A DNA stretch of 64,000 nt from Actinokineospora diospyrosa (GCF_024171925.1 NZ_JAMTCO010000020.1:68661-132660); one strand, 5' to 3'; shown: positions 46,260-54,850, numbered from the stretch's first letter. Translations and numbers: made by a program. The notes: a model not told the origin generated them from the sequence alone.

Positions 46260-47879
46260 TCACTCAACACCGAAGATCACCACCGGCTCGCGCTGGCCGC
46301 CCCGGTGCACGGTCAGGTCGGCGTCCGGGCGTTCGCGGCGCAGGTGCTCGGCCACCGCGGCGGCCACGCCGTCCGGGGCGTCCCGGCCGACCAGCGCGGT
46401 CACCAGCTCACCACCGGCGGCCAGCATCCGCTCGACGACCCCGATCGCGGCCCTGGCCAGCACCGCGGGCTCGGGCGGGCCCGGCTCGATGAGCACGACC
46501 TCCCCGTCGGCGAACCCGAGCACGTCCTGGGCCCGGCACGGCCCCACCCAGGTGATGCCGTCCTCGGCGGCGATGAGGACCTCGCCGCGCCTGGTCGCCG
46601 CGGCCGCCTCGGCCATCGCCACCACGTCGTCGCCAGCGCGCCTGCGCGGGTCGTGCACCGCGATCGCGGCCAGCACCTGCACCGGTGACGCGCACGGCAC
46701 CACCACCACGTCCTGCCCCGCCGCCACCGCCCGGATCGCGGCCTCGTCGGCGACCGCCATCAGGCCAGCGTCGCCGGGCAGCACCGTCACGTGCGCCGCG
46801 GTGGTCCCGGTGATCACCTCGAGCAGCGCGTACGGGTCCGGGTCCGCCGACCGCAGGACCGCGACCCCCTCGGCCAGCAGCAGCTCCGCCAGGTCCGCGT
46901 CCCGCACGGCGGCGACCACGGCGCGGTCCCTGGCGAAGCGCTCCGGCGCGCTCGCCGGGGCGTCGGCGAAGCGGGCCACCCGGATCCGCGTCGGCCGCCC
47001 CGCCTCGATGCCCGCCTCGATGGCTGCGCCGATGTCGTTGCAGTGCACGTGCACGGTCCACAGCCCGTCGCCGTCGCCGACCACCGACACGCAGTCGCCG
47101 AGGTGGTCGAGCTCGTCGCGCAGCCCGTCGGCCGCCGCGTCGTCGATGTCGCGCAGCAGGTACATGACCTCGTAGGCGTACAGCTCCGACCCGCCTTCCC
47201 TGGCCGTGACCAGGGAGGCGCCCACCGGTTCGGTGGCCCGCGCGCGCACCGCGGCCACCAGCGCCGCGGGCTGCTCGGCGATCACCGCCACCAGGGCGTC
47301 CAGCAGCACGACGACCCCGCGACCGCCCGCGTCCACCACCCCGGCCTCGGCCAGCGCGGGCAGTTGGTCGGGAGTCCGCTCCAGCGCGGCCGCCGCCGCC
47401 TTGGCCGCCGCCGCGGCGACTCCGTGCAGGTCAGGCCCGCCGTCGGCGGCCGCGGCGGCGTCCAGCACGGTGAGCATGGTCCCCGGGACCGGGTCGGAGA
47501 CCGCCGCCCCCGCCCGCTCCGCACCCGAGCGCAGAGCCCGCGCGAGGTCGGGCCCGGTGATCACGGCCCGCCCGCGCAGCGCCTCGGCCATCCCGCGCAG
47601 CACCTGCGAGGCGATCACCCCGGAGTTGCCCCGCGCCCCGGCCAGTGCCCCCCGCGCCGCGACCCCCACCGCGGCCCCGGCGTCGGCGCGCTGCTCGGCG
47701 GGGGCCCGCAGCAGGGCCTCCAGCGCCGCGCGCAGCGTGTCCAGCAGGTTCGACCCGGTGTCCCCGTCGGCCACCGGGAAGACGTTGATCCGGTCGATGC
47801 CCGCCCGGTGCGCGTCGAGCGACTGCGCGCAGGCCGCCACCCACCGGCGCACCTCCGCCGCGTCCAACGCCTCGAGCAC
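46260..47879 (-). CDS. DAK2-domain protein (YloV/FakA-like)
   Basis: About 539 residues. The N-terminal DAK2 (DhaL-like) ATP-binding domain has INVFPVADGDTGSNLLDTL at about 30-50; a middle linker and a C-terminal DegV-like region follow. Members of this family act with fatty-acid-binding DegV proteins as fatty acid kinases in Firmicutes; the actinobacterial function is not established. GTG 47879 is favoured because a GGAGG box lies 7 bases upstream; GTG 47885 is also in frame. It lies between rpmB (divergent) and recG (67 bases downstream), the usual order in actinobacteria. Confidence 0.88.
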   Translation of the reverse strand: MLEALDAAEVRRWVAACAQSLDAHRAGIDRINVFPVADGDTGSNLLDTLRAALEALLRAPAEQRADAGAAVGVAARGALAGARGNSGVIASQVLRGMAEALRGRAVITGPDLARALRSGAERAGAAVSDPVPGTMLTVLDAAAAADGGPDLHGVAAAAAKAAAAALERTPDQLPALAEAGVVDAGGRGVVVLLDALVAVIAEQPAALVAAVRARATEPVGASLVTAREGGSELYAYEVMYLLRDIDDAAADGLRDELDHLGDCVSVVGDGDGLWTVHVHCNDIGAAIEAGIEAGRPTRIRVARFADAPASAPERFARDRAVVAAVRDADLAELLLAEGVAVLRSADPDPYALLEVITGTTAAHVTVLPGDAGLMAVADEAAIRAVAAGQDVVVVPCASPVQVLAAIAVHDPRRRAGDDVVAMAEAAAATRRGEVLIAAEDGITWVGPCRAQDVLGFADGEVVLIEPGPPEPAVLARAAIGVVERMLAAGGELVTALVGRDAPDGVAAAVAEHLRRERPDADLTVHRGGQREPVVIFGVE

Positions 47880-48068
47880 GTCCACCTCCAACGGTTCCCG
47901 CGAGGGTAGCCCGCAGGCTCGCCCCGGTTTGGAGGCGCACAGGCGCACCGGTTACCCTGTCCCGAGCGCCTGGGCACGCCTGGGCTCTCGTACGTGCGTC
48001 CGCGAGCGGTTGTTCGTCAGGCGAACGGGATCGACGCGGGTATTACCAAACGTGAAGGAGTGTCTGAC

Positions 48069-48260
48069 GTGGCTGCCGTGTGCGACGTCTGTGGCAAGGG
48101 GCCAGGCTTCGGCAAGTCGGTCTCGCACTCGAACCGGCGGACCAACCGCCGCTGGAACCCGAACATCCAGACCGTGCACGCTCGCCTGGGCATCTCCCAG
48201 CGCAAGCGCCTCAACGTGTGCACCTCCTGCCTCAAGGCGGGCAAGGTCGTCCGCGGCTGA
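48069..48260 (+). CDS. rpmB: 50S ribosomal protein L28, zinc-binding form
   Basis: 63 residues. The family core [20 protein letters not shown] is clear. Two Cys pairs, C5-x2-C8 and C51-x2-C54, make this the zinc-ribbon (C+) paralogue; actinobacteria often carry a second, zinc-free copy induced by Zur. GTG 48069 with AAGGAG upstream is the start; the longer in-frame reading from 47994 is not needed. Confidence 0.95.
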   Translation: MAAVCDVCGKGPGFGKSVSHSNRRTNRRWNPNIQTVHARLGISQRKRLNVCTSCLKAGKVVRG

Positions 48261-48284
48261 CGTTCGGCGAGTCACCACAGTTCA

Positions 48285-48326
48285 CCGGTGAGGCCGGTCC
48301 CCTTCCCAGGGGACCGGCCTCACCGG
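48285..48326 (+). terminator. Terminator after rpmB
   Basis: Perfect 18-base arms (48285-48302 and 48309-48326, beginning CCGGTGAGGCCGGTCCCC) with a 6-base loop. Confidence 0.85.
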
Positions 48327-48500
48327 CATTCCCAGGTCGACGCCGCGCCTAAGCCGCGGCGCGCCAACAGGCGGCGCCACGGTTGCCGCCAGTGGCAGCC
48401 ATGTTGGTCTTCTGACGGGCGCCCACCTCGGTGGGTGTTGCGCCCAGCTTGTGGCTGTCTGACTCAGCACCGGCGATCCGGTGCCGGGCCTCTGGCATGG

Positions 48501-48537
48501 CAGTGGGGCGGCACCTGTACCCGGTGCCGCCCCACTG
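48501..48537 (-). terminator. Terminator of the coiled-coil gene
   Basis: Perfect 15-base arms CAGTGGGGCGGCACC (48501-48515) and GGTGCCGCCCCACTG (48523-48537) lie just beyond the stop codon of the minus-strand gene at 48551. Confidence 0.8.
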
Positions 48538-48550
48538 GTGTGTCCGCGTG

Positions 48551-50101
48551 TTAGCGGGCGCCCGCCTTGGCGGGGGTGCCGTTCTTGGCGGCCGCGGTCT
48601 TGGCGCCGAGGCTCTCGGTGAAGTGCTGCCGCGCCTCCTCCAGCACCGCGAAGGTGCTGGCGACCTGCTCGGACACCCGGCGCTCGAAGGCGTCGGCCTG
48701 CTCGTGGCGGGTGGTGGCGTCGGCGAGCTTGGCCTCGGCATTGGCGACCAGGTCGCCCGCGTGCTTCTCGGCGCTCTCGCGGTTGGCCTTGATCTCCGCG
48801 TCCGCCTTGGTGCGCGCGTCGGCGAGGGTCTTCTCGGTGTCGGCCTTCTGCCGCTCGGCGTCGGCCACCAGCTTGGCGGCGGCCTTCTCGGCCGCGTCGC
48901 GCTGGGTCTTGATGTCGGTGTCGGCCTTGGTGCGCGCCTCGGCGAGGGCCTTCTCGGTGTCGGCCTTCTGCTTCTCGGTGTCGGCGACCAGGCGGGCGGC
49001 CGCCTTCTCCGCGGCGTCGCGCTGGGTCTTGATGGCGGCCTCGGCGCTGGCGCGCTGGTCGGCGAGGGCCTGCTCGGTCTCCTCGGTCTGCGCCAGCAGC
49101 GCGGCCTCGATCGCGGCGGTCTGCTCGGCCAGGTTGGTCTCGACCTCGGTCGTGCGGGCGGCCAGCGTCTGCTCGACCTCCTCGGTCCGCTTCGCCAGCG
49201 CGGCCTCCGCGGCGGCGCGGGTCGCGGTGAGCTCGCGCTCGGCCTGCTCCTCGGCGGCGGCGCGGCGACCGGCGGACTCGGTGTCGAGCGCCTCGCGGGC
49301 GGCCAGCGCCTCGGTGTCGAGCTTGTCGCGGTGCGCGGCGGCCTCGTCGTAGAGCTGCGCGATGCGCGCCTCGTTCGCCTTGGCCTGCTGCTCGATCTCG
49401 GCGCGGGCGTCGGCCATGAGCTTCTTGTGCTCGCCCGCGAGGGTGGCCCGCATCGACTCGTACTCGGCGTCGAGCTCGGCGTGGTTGCGGGTGTAGTCGG
49501 CCTCGAGCTGCTTGCGCCGCTCCTCGAGGTCGGCGATCAGCTTGTCGTGCTTGGCCCTGAGGTCCTTGGCGTAGGCGTCGGCCTCGCCGCGGGTCTTGGC
49601 GGCGGCCGCGTCGGCCTGCTTGGCGGTCTTGCCCGCGTACGCCTCGGCGTTGAGCCGGGTCTGGGCCGCGTAGTCGTCGGCGGCGGTGCGCGTGGCCGCC
49701 GAGTACCCGTCAGCCTCCTTGCGGGTGTTGGCCCCGTAGCCCTCGGCCTCGGCGCGGGTCGCCGCGCCGTAGTCGTCCGCCTGCCGCTTGAACTCGGCGA
49801 TCTCCTCCTCGGCCAGCTGCATCATCAACCGCACCCGCTCGGTCATGCCCTCGGTGCTGTTGGGGTTGGCGCTGATCCGGTTGAGCCGGGTCGTGGTCTC
49901 CAGCAGTTGCTGCTGCAGCGAGCCGAGCGACTTGGTCAGCTCGGCGACCTTCGACGCGGCGTCGTCGCGGCCCTTGGCCGCGTGGCGCAGGTCGTAGGTG
50001 AGGCGGGTGACCCGTTCGTTGACCTGCCGGGGGTTGTACCCGCGCAGAACGGTGTCGAAGTGCGGAAGTCGGTCGGTGGACTCGGCGTCACCAGAGGGCA
50101 T
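48551..50101 (-). CDS. Long coiled-coil protein, DivIVA/Scy/FilP-like
   Basis: 516 residues. A short N-terminal segment (about 14-45, FDTVLRGYNPRQVNERVTRL) resembles the DivIVA membrane-targeting domain. Residues 45 to about 490 are nearly uninterrupted heptad-type helix, rich in Ala, Glu, Lys and Gln. Three 40-residue repeats with ADTEK(A/T)LA(E/D)ARTKAD occur around 360-470. In streptomycetes such proteins organise polar growth and cytoskeleton-like filaments; that role is inferred. No transmembrane helix. ATG 50101. A hairpin separates it from the DUF6230 operon upstream on the same strand. Confidence 0.8.
   Translation of the reverse strand: MPSGDAESTDRLPHFDTVLRGYNPRQVNERVTRLTYDLRHAAKGRDDAASKVAELTKSLGSLQQQLLETTTRLNRISANPNSTEGMTERVRLMMQLAEEEIAEFKRQADDYGAATRAEAEGYGANTRKEADGYSAATRTAADDYAAQTRLNAEAYAGKTAKQADAAAAKTRGEADAYAKDLRAKHDKLIADLEERRKQLEADYTRNHAELDAEYESMRATLAGEHKKLMADARAEIEQQAKANEARIAQLYDEAAAHRDKLDTEALAAREALDTESAGRRAAAEEQAERELTATRAAAEAALAKRTEEVEQTLAARTTEVETNLAEQTAAIEAALLAQTEETEQALADQRASAEAAIKTQRDAAEKAAARLVADTEKQKADTEKALAEARTKADTDIKTQRDAAEKAAAKLVADAERQKADTEKTLADARTKADAEIKANRESAEKHAGDLVANAEAKLADATTRHEQADAFERRVSEQVASTFAVLEEARQHFTESLGAKTAAAKNGTPAKAGAR
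48789..49148. repeat. 120-bp tandem repeat inside the coiled-coil gene
   Basis: The motif TTGAT followed by (T/G)(C/G)CGG(C/T)-rich sequence and TCGGCGAGGG recurs with starts at 48789, 48909 and 49029, an exact 120-bp period (40 codons). Units one and two are most alike. Confidence 0.82.
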
Positions 50102-50170
50102 TGCCCCACTTTAGTATGACCGCCTCGGGAGTGAACCCGCCGGAGTAGTTAATTCTCAGCGTAAGAGACG

Positions 50171-50196
50171 CCCCCGGCTGACCACCACGCCGGGGG
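50171..50196 (-). terminator. Terminator after the DUF6230 operon
   Basis: CCCCCGGC (50171-50178) and GCCGGGGG (50189-50196) form an 8-base stem. On the minus strand it is followed by GCGTCTCTTAC. It separates the operon from the coiled-coil gene. Confidence 0.6.
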
Positions 50197-50203
50197 ACAG
50201 CGG

Positions 50204-50881
50204 TTACGGATTGCCCTGCGGTGCCACCGGTGCGCCACATTGCGCCCTGCCACGCTCCATCCGCAACGCCAGGTTGGGGATGCGCAACGGCCGCGGGATC
50301 GACATCACCGCGATCTGTCCTTGCACCTGGCGGAATTCCGCGAATGTCGCATCGATCCCGATCCGGTGTTCGCCAGCCGGAACGCGAAGCGGATTCGGTA
50401 CGGAATTCCCCGCCCCGTCCTTGATCGTTGTGACGTCCTCGCCTGGCACGCCGATTTTCACCACGCCGTCCATGTCCAGCGCGCCGGTCGCCGACACCAC
50501 GTCCAGTTCGACGTTCTCGGTCTGGATCTCCCAAGTGGACCGGTTGCCGTCGCCGCCGGTGATGTAGACGGTGAACCAGGTGCCGAGGACCTGTTGCTGG
50601 AAGGACAAGCACAGTTCGTTGAGCCTGCCCTCGGCGAACCCGAGCCGCCCGACCCGCACCGCGGTCGTGCTGCCGTCGGCGTTCTGCCGCGTGACGTCGC
50701 CGACCGACAGCCCGAAGTCAGTCCCATACAAGCCACTGGTGGAAAGTGACAAAGCGCCGCCTTGGACCACCACCTCCGCGGCGAGCGCGCCTTCGGCCAC
50801 ACGTACCCCGAGCACGCCCGCGACGGCCAACGCCGGTAGCGCCAACACCGCCGCTTTGCGCCAGTGCGTGCGGCCCCTCAC
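50204..50881 (-). CDS. DUF6230 family membrane-anchored protein (distal copy)
   Basis: 225 residues. A basic N-terminus is followed by a hydrophobic segment (about 10-35) ending AEGALAAEVV, a signal anchor or signal peptide, and then a beta-rich exported domain. It shares with the first gene of the operon the spaced pattern ALPA..AV..LGV..(A/V)(A/Q)GALAA, GF..(A/G)(K/R)L..LC and the C-terminal pattern (R/K)(I/L)PNL(A/N)L. Last of four genes; its GTG overlaps the stop of the preceding gene by 4 bases. Function unknown. One Cys pair (LC near residue 92 and QC near the end) could form a disulfide. Confidence 0.78.
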   Translation of the reverse strand: MRGRTHWRKAAVLALPALAVAGVLGVRVAEGALAAEVVVQGGALSLSTSGLYGTDFGLSVGDVTRQNADGSTTAVRVGRLGFAEGRLNELCLSFQQQVLGTWFTVYITGGDGNRSTWEIQTENVELDVVSATGALDMDGVVKIGVPGEDVTTIKDGAGNSVPNPLRVPAGEHRIGIDATFAEFRQVQGQIAVMSIPRPLRIPNLALRMERGRAQCGAPVAPQGNP

Positions 50882-51492
50882 GAGGTGCCCTTGCTGGTGA
50901 CGGACAATGACGCACCGGGCAGCCGTACCGGATTGTCCCTACCCGAGGTGGGGGACGGGTTGAACGCTTTCAACGCGTAGAGATCCATCCGCACGTCGCA
51001 CAGGTGCACGCTTAACGAAATACCGAGGCTCAGCAGCCACGCCGCGGGCAGCACGCACAGCAGCAGCGGGCTCGACGCGTAGAGGTTGTTCGCCCAGAGG
51101 TCGGTCTGCATCTGCTGCCCGGCCGAGTTGGTGCCACCGAGTTGGGTCGTGCCGCTCGAGCCGAGGGTGAGCGCGTAGTTGGTGCGGCTACCGTCGGAGA
51201 TCGTCAGGTCGTCGAGGGTGAGCGCGCGGAAGGTGTAGTGCGCGGCCTGGAACGAGACGCCATTGGCGTCCACGATCGTCTCGGTGCCCTTGTACTGGAT
51301 CGATGCCGCGTACCCGGCGCGCGCGGTGACCTTGAGCGGTTTGTCCTTGGGCGTGGTCAGGAATCCGATCTGAGGCGCGGGTGCGGGCGCGGCGACAAGA
51401 GCGGCCTCGGCGCGCAGATAGGGCAAATCGGGTACGACAGCGCTACCGGCGATCAACGCGAGTGCCGTGCCGAACGCCAGCGCCCGCTTCAC
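50878..51492 (-). CDS. Uncharacterised secreted protein of the DUF6230 operon
   Basis: 204 residues; I recognise no family. The N-terminus KRALAFGTALALIAGSAVV is a clear signal peptide. The mature part contains an alternating stretch (about 45-135) and a second hydrophobic segment, LLLCVLPAAWLLSLGISLSV, near residue 150, followed by CDVRMDLYAL. It may be a membrane-embedded or lipid-facing exported protein. It overlaps by 4 bases with the genes on both sides (GTGA at 51492-51489 and 50881-50878), so it is translated as part of one coupled unit. Confidence 0.75.
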   Translation of the reverse strand: MKRALAFGTALALIAGSAVVPDLPYLRAEAALVAAPAPAPQIGFLTTPKDKPLKVTARAGYAASIQYKGTETIVDANGVSFQAAHYTFRALTLDDLTISDGSRTNYALTLGSSGTTQLGGTNSAGQQMQTDLWANNLYASSPLLLCVLPAAWLLSLGISLSVHLCDVRMDLYALKAFNPSPTSGRDNPVRLPGASLSVTSKGTS

Positions 51493-51914
51493 GCGACGGC
51501 CTCGACATCCGACACGTCCTCTTCGGACCGCTTGACCCGCTTGGGACCCCACCCGAAGGTCATCGACCCGCCGAGGATGCCCAGCAGCATCCCGACCAGG
51601 AACCCGCCCAGGTTCGACGCCACCAGCGACGCCAGCGCGAACAGCACCCCGAGGAACCCCGCCAGGTGCCGCGACCGCGGCGCGAACCACGCGCACAGTC
51701 CGAACAGGACCAGCCCGCCGCCGAGCAGGTACCCGGCGATGCCGCCGAACCCGGCCCCCAGCACCACCGAGATCGGCGCGAAGGTCAGCGACATGATCGC
51801 CCACCCACCCAGCAGCATCCACAGACCGCCCCAGAACGGGCGGGTGCGCCGGAAGTCGGTGAACCAACGCCACCCGGACCCGACCGCGGGCCAGACCGCT
51901 TTAAGAGTCGTCAT
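51489..51914 (-). CDS. DUF6114 membrane protein
   Basis: 141 residues. After an N-terminal FTDFRRTRPFWGGLWMLLGG there are four hydrophobic helices (about 28-47, 50-70, 75-90 and 95-120), then a charged cytoplasmic tail with WGPKRVKRSEEDVSD. This matches DUF6114, which in other actinomycetes lies beside DUF6230 genes. It is probably the membrane component of a small complex with its operon partners. It starts 10 bases after the first DUF6230 gene. Function unknown. Confidence 0.8.
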   Translation of the reverse strand: MTTLKAVWPAVGSGWRWFTDFRRTRPFWGGLWMLLGGWAIMSLTFAPISVVLGAGFGGIAGYLLGGGLVLFGLCAWFAPRSRHLAGFLGVLFALASLVASNLGGFLVGMLLGILGGSMTFGWGPKRVKRSEEDVSDVEAVA

Positions 51915-51924
51915 CTCAGCTCCC

Positions 51925-52632
51925 TCAGCAGTTGACCGTGCCGGGCACGATCCCCAGGTTCAGCTTCGGCAGCGTGATGTTGCCGCTGATCTCGGCGGTG
52001 TAGGCGTCGGCGGTCAACCCGGTCACCTGCACCACGCCCGCTTCCAGTCCGAACGCGCCGACAGTGCCGCCGTCGAGCGGTTGGCCACCCATCTGCACTT
52101 GGTGCGCGGTCTTGCCCAGCACCATCTCCGAGAATTGGCTCTGCGTGCCCTGCACCGCTTTCGCCTCAAGGATCAGGTTGTAGGCATCGATTACGTCCGG
52201 TCCACCGTTAGGCGTGCCGTCGACAGGTGAGCCCGCGTTGAGCTTGAGCGTGTAAGGCAGCCCGAGGATCGTCTGGTGGATCACCGCGCACAGGCCGTCG
52301 AGCTTGGCCGACTGGAAGCCCGCGCGGGCCATCGCCTCGCCCTTGCCCGCCTGGGTGCCGTCCGCGAGTTGCCTGCTGTGCAGGAACGCGGCGAACCCGC
52401 TGCCGTTGACCTGGTCGGAGCGCAGCGTGAACGGCTGCCCGGACACGAAGAAGTTCGCCGCTAGCGCGCCCTGGGCCATCGCGACCCCCAGTGCCGCCGC
52501 GACCGCCGCCGCGGGCAGCGCCACGGCGGTGCTGCGGCCCCAGCGGGTGCCCGACCGCGGCCCGGCCGCCGCCGCGCGCATCCGGTCGTTCCAACCGCGC
52601 ACGGCGGACAGGCGGTGCTGGGGGTGGGCCAT
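51925..52632 (-). CDS. DUF6230 family membrane-anchored protein (proximal copy)
   Basis: 235 residues. A cytoplasmic N-terminus of about 35 residues is followed by one hydrophobic anchor (about 36-60, ending QGALAANFF) and an exported beta-rich domain with FQSAKLDGLCAVIHQTILG. The chain ends in PGTVNC, so the last residue is Cys. It resembles the fourth gene of the operon. ATG 52632 is chosen because the basic segment and anchor follow directly; an earlier ATG at 52746 would add 38 unrelated residues. Function unknown; first gene of the operon. Confidence 0.78.
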   Translation of the reverse strand: MAHPQHRLSAVRGWNDRMRAAAAGPRSGTRWGRSTAVALPAAAVAAALGVAMAQGALAANFFVSGQPFTLRSDQVNGSGFAAFLHSRQLADGTQAGKGEAMARAGFQSAKLDGLCAVIHQTILGLPYTLKLNAGSPVDGTPNGGPDVIDAYNLILEAKAVQGTQSQFSEMVLGKTAHQVQMGGQPLDGGTVGAFGLEAGVVQVTGLTADAYTAEISGNITLPKLNLGIVPGTVNC

Positions 52633-52766
52633 CGGCGCTCCCGACTGTGGTGGCTGGCCGTGGCCCAAGACCCGCGCTGACCTGCGCGGGAACGCGTCGG
52701 CCCCGGTGGTCGGGACACCATGGCAAACGCCGGGGGGCAGCGACAAGGGGCCGTTCGCACTACAAC

Positions 52767-52800
52767 GTGACCTCGGGTCACTGTTACTTCGACGTAACAG
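52767..52800. promoter_or_regulatory. Two adjacent palindromes upstream of the DUF6230 operon
   Basis: GTGAC-N5-GTCAC (52767-52781) abuts CTGTTAC-N6-GTAACAG (52781-52800). The gap 52633-52945 between this operon and the divergent signal peptidase holds no gene, so these are the best operator candidates for either side. The second site shares GTTAC-N6-GTAAC with the serA leader. Confidence 0.5.
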
Positions 52801-52945
52801 CTACGGTGCGTGAGATCGGTTGACAAAGATTGCGAGCGATCTCAATGGTCAGCGCCGCGCGGGCAGGTCGGGGCGAACGTGACGATCACGGCGGGTGTGA
52901 CCGTGTGTGTTTATGTAACGTTTTGATAAGTACTACCGTCAGGTA

Positions 52946-53500
52946 ATGTCTCGGCGCATGCGGGTCCGGGTCTGGCGGGTGGTCGGCGTGGCCGCGGGGG
53001 TGCTCGCCGCGCTCGTCGTGGTCGCTGTCGTCGCCGTCGCGGTGCTCGCCGTGCCGGTGTCCGGCGGCAGCATGGCCCCGACCTACCTCGACGGCGACCG
53101 CCTGCTGCCCGCCCCGTTCCTCGGCCCCGACGACGTCGAACGTGGTGACGTCGTCGAGACCCGCTTCACCGCGAACGGCCCGCTGGTCATCAAGCGCGTG
53201 ATCGCCACCGAGGGCGACCGCGTGCGCATCGATCCCGGCCCGGTGGTGCGCGTCCTGCCCGCGGGTGAGACCGAGTGGCGCGTCGTGCCGACCGCCGCCG
53301 ACTGGGGCGCGAAACCGGTCGCCTGCTGCGGTCCGGACGGCATGGCCACCACCGCGGCGGAAGCCTTGGTGCCCAACGGGAAGCTGTTCCTGCTCGGCGA
53401 CAACCCCGGCGGGTCCGACGATTCCCGCACCTGGGGGTGGGCCGACCGCGACCTGGTCCGCGCGGTCGTCTGGACCAGGGTGTGGCCGTTGGCGCGCTGA
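52946..53500 (+). CDS. Signal peptidase I (S26A)
   Basis: 184 residues. One N-terminal transmembrane helix (about 11-36) is followed by the catalytic Ser42 in SGGSMAPTYLDGDRLL and the general-base Lys83 in VIKRVIATEGD; the family box LLGDNPGGSDDSRTWG is near residue 150. It cleaves signal peptides outside the membrane. It is a short, single-helix type and may be a dedicated enzyme for its exported neighbours. The spacing to the subtilase gene is 60 bases. Confidence 0.92.
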   Translation: MSRRMRVRVWRVVGVAAGVLAALVVVAVVAVAVLAVPVSGGSMAPTYLDGDRLLPAPFLGPDDVERGDVVETRFTANGPLVIKRVIATEGDRVRIDPGPVVRVLPAGETEWRVVPTAADWGAKPVACCGPDGMATTAAEALVPNGKLFLLGDNPGGSDDSRTWGWADRDLVRAVVWTRVWPLAR

Positions 53501-53560
53501 CCGGGGGCCGGCAACTGGTGAACCTTGCCGCCCGGGCGCGGCCCCAGTACCGAATTCGAA

Positions 53561-54787
53561 ATGGACATCTCCCAGCGAGAACGGTTCCACCGCGTTCCCG
53601 GGCGGTTCACGAAGGCCGGTTTATCCGTCGCCTGCCTCGCCGCCGTCATCACCACTTCTCTCGTCACTACAGCTGTCGTCGCCACAGTTGCCGTCGCCAC
53701 ACCCGCCGCCGGTAGCGCCGCTTCCACCGATGGTTACGTCGTCGTCCTCCACCCCACCGCGACCGCCGACCACGGCACCCGGGTCACCGCCCTCGCGGGC
53801 CGCTACGGCGCCCAGGTCGACCGCCACTACACCGCCGCCCTGTCGGGTTTCTCCGCGCGCCTGACCAAGTCCGGCGCCAAGGCGCTCGCCGCCGACCCGT
53901 CGGTCGCCCACGTCGTCCCCGACAGCCCCGTGCGGGCGTACGGCGACCAGCTCAACCCGCCGTCCTGGGGCCTGGACCGGGTCGACCAGCGCAAGCTCCC
54001 GCTGGACAAGCACTACCGCTACGCGACCCCCGCCCCGAACGTCACCGCGTTCATCCTCGACACCGGTGTCCGCGCCACCCACGTCGACTTCGGTGGCCGC
54101 GTCCGCGGTGGCCGCGACTTCGTCGACAACGACGACAACCCCGACGACCAGCACGGCCACGGCACCTTCCTCGCCGGGATCATCGGCGGCAAGGAGTACG
54201 GCTTGGCCAAGGGAGTCACCATCGTCCCGGTGCGGGTGCTGGACAAGAACGGCTCCGGCAGCGTTTCCGGTGTGATCGCGGGGATCGACTGGATCACCGC
54301 CAACGCGCACGGCCCGTCCGTGGTGAACATGAGCCTCGGCGGCCCCGCGAACGCCGCGCTCGACGCTGCGGTGCGCGGCTCCATCGCCGCGGGCACCACC
54401 TACTCCGTCCCGGCCGGGTCCTCCGGTGGCCAGGCGGGCAACGTCTCGCCCGCCCGGGTCACCGAGGCCATCACCTCGGCGAGCATCAACCAGTCCGACT
54501 GCGCCTACCGCAGTTCCAACTCCGGCCCCGCCGTCGACCTCTACGCCCCCGGCGTCAACATCGTCGGGCCGTGGATCACCGCCAACGACGCCAAGGCCAC
54601 CCTGAGCGGCACGTCCTTCGCGGCCGCCCACACCAGCGGTGCCGCGGCGCTGCGGTTGGGGCAGCAGCCGACCCTCACGCCCGCGCAGGTGCAGGCGGCG
54701 CTCGTGCGGTCCGCGAGCCCCGGGGTGTGCGAACTCCCCGCGAACACAGCGGATCGGATCCTCTACACCGGACCGTCGCGGGACTGA
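53561..54787 (+). CDS. Exported subtilisin-family serine protease (S8), altered oxyanion site
   Basis: 408 residues. A signal peptide (about 15-50) is followed by an I9 propeptide (about 57-128, GYVVVLHPTA to AHVVPDSPV) and the S8 domain with Asp167 (ILDTGVR), His200 (GHGTFLAG) and Ser352 (SGTSFAAAH). The usual oxyanion-hole Asn, expected in a segment like AAGN, is replaced: the chain reads SVPAGSSGGQAG. Activity may therefore be reduced or specialised. ATG 53561 lies closest to the signal peptide; an earlier start at 53525 is possible. Confidence 0.9.
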   Translation: MDISQRERFHRVPGRFTKAGLSVACLAAVITTSLVTTAVVATVAVATPAAGSAASTDGYVVVLHPTATADHGTRVTALAGRYGAQVDRHYTAALSGFSARLTKSGAKALAADPSVAHVVPDSPVRAYGDQLNPPSWGLDRVDQRKLPLDKHYRYATPAPNVTAFILDTGVRATHVDFGGRVRGGRDFVDNDDNPDDQHGHGTFLAGIIGGKEYGLAKGVTIVPVRVLDKNGSGSVSGVIAGIDWITANAHGPSVVNMSLGGPANAALDAAVRGSIAAGTTYSVPAGSSGGQAGNVSPARVTEAITSASINQSDCAYRSSNSGPAVDLYAPGVNIVGPWITANDAKATLSGTSFAAAHTSGAAALRLGQQPTLTPAQVQAALVRSASPGVCELPANTADRILYTGPSRD

Positions 54788-54796
54788 GCCAGTCGT

Positions 54797-54850
54797 CGGC
54801 ACCGACACGGCCGTCCGGGTGAGGCCCCTGGCGCGGCCGCGTCGGTGCCG
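54797..54850 (+). terminator. Hairpin after the subtilase gene
   Basis: CGGCACCGAC-A-CGGCCG (54797-54813) pairs with CGGCCG-C-GTCGGTGCCG (54834-54850), with a 20-base loop. No T-run. Confidence 0.6.
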
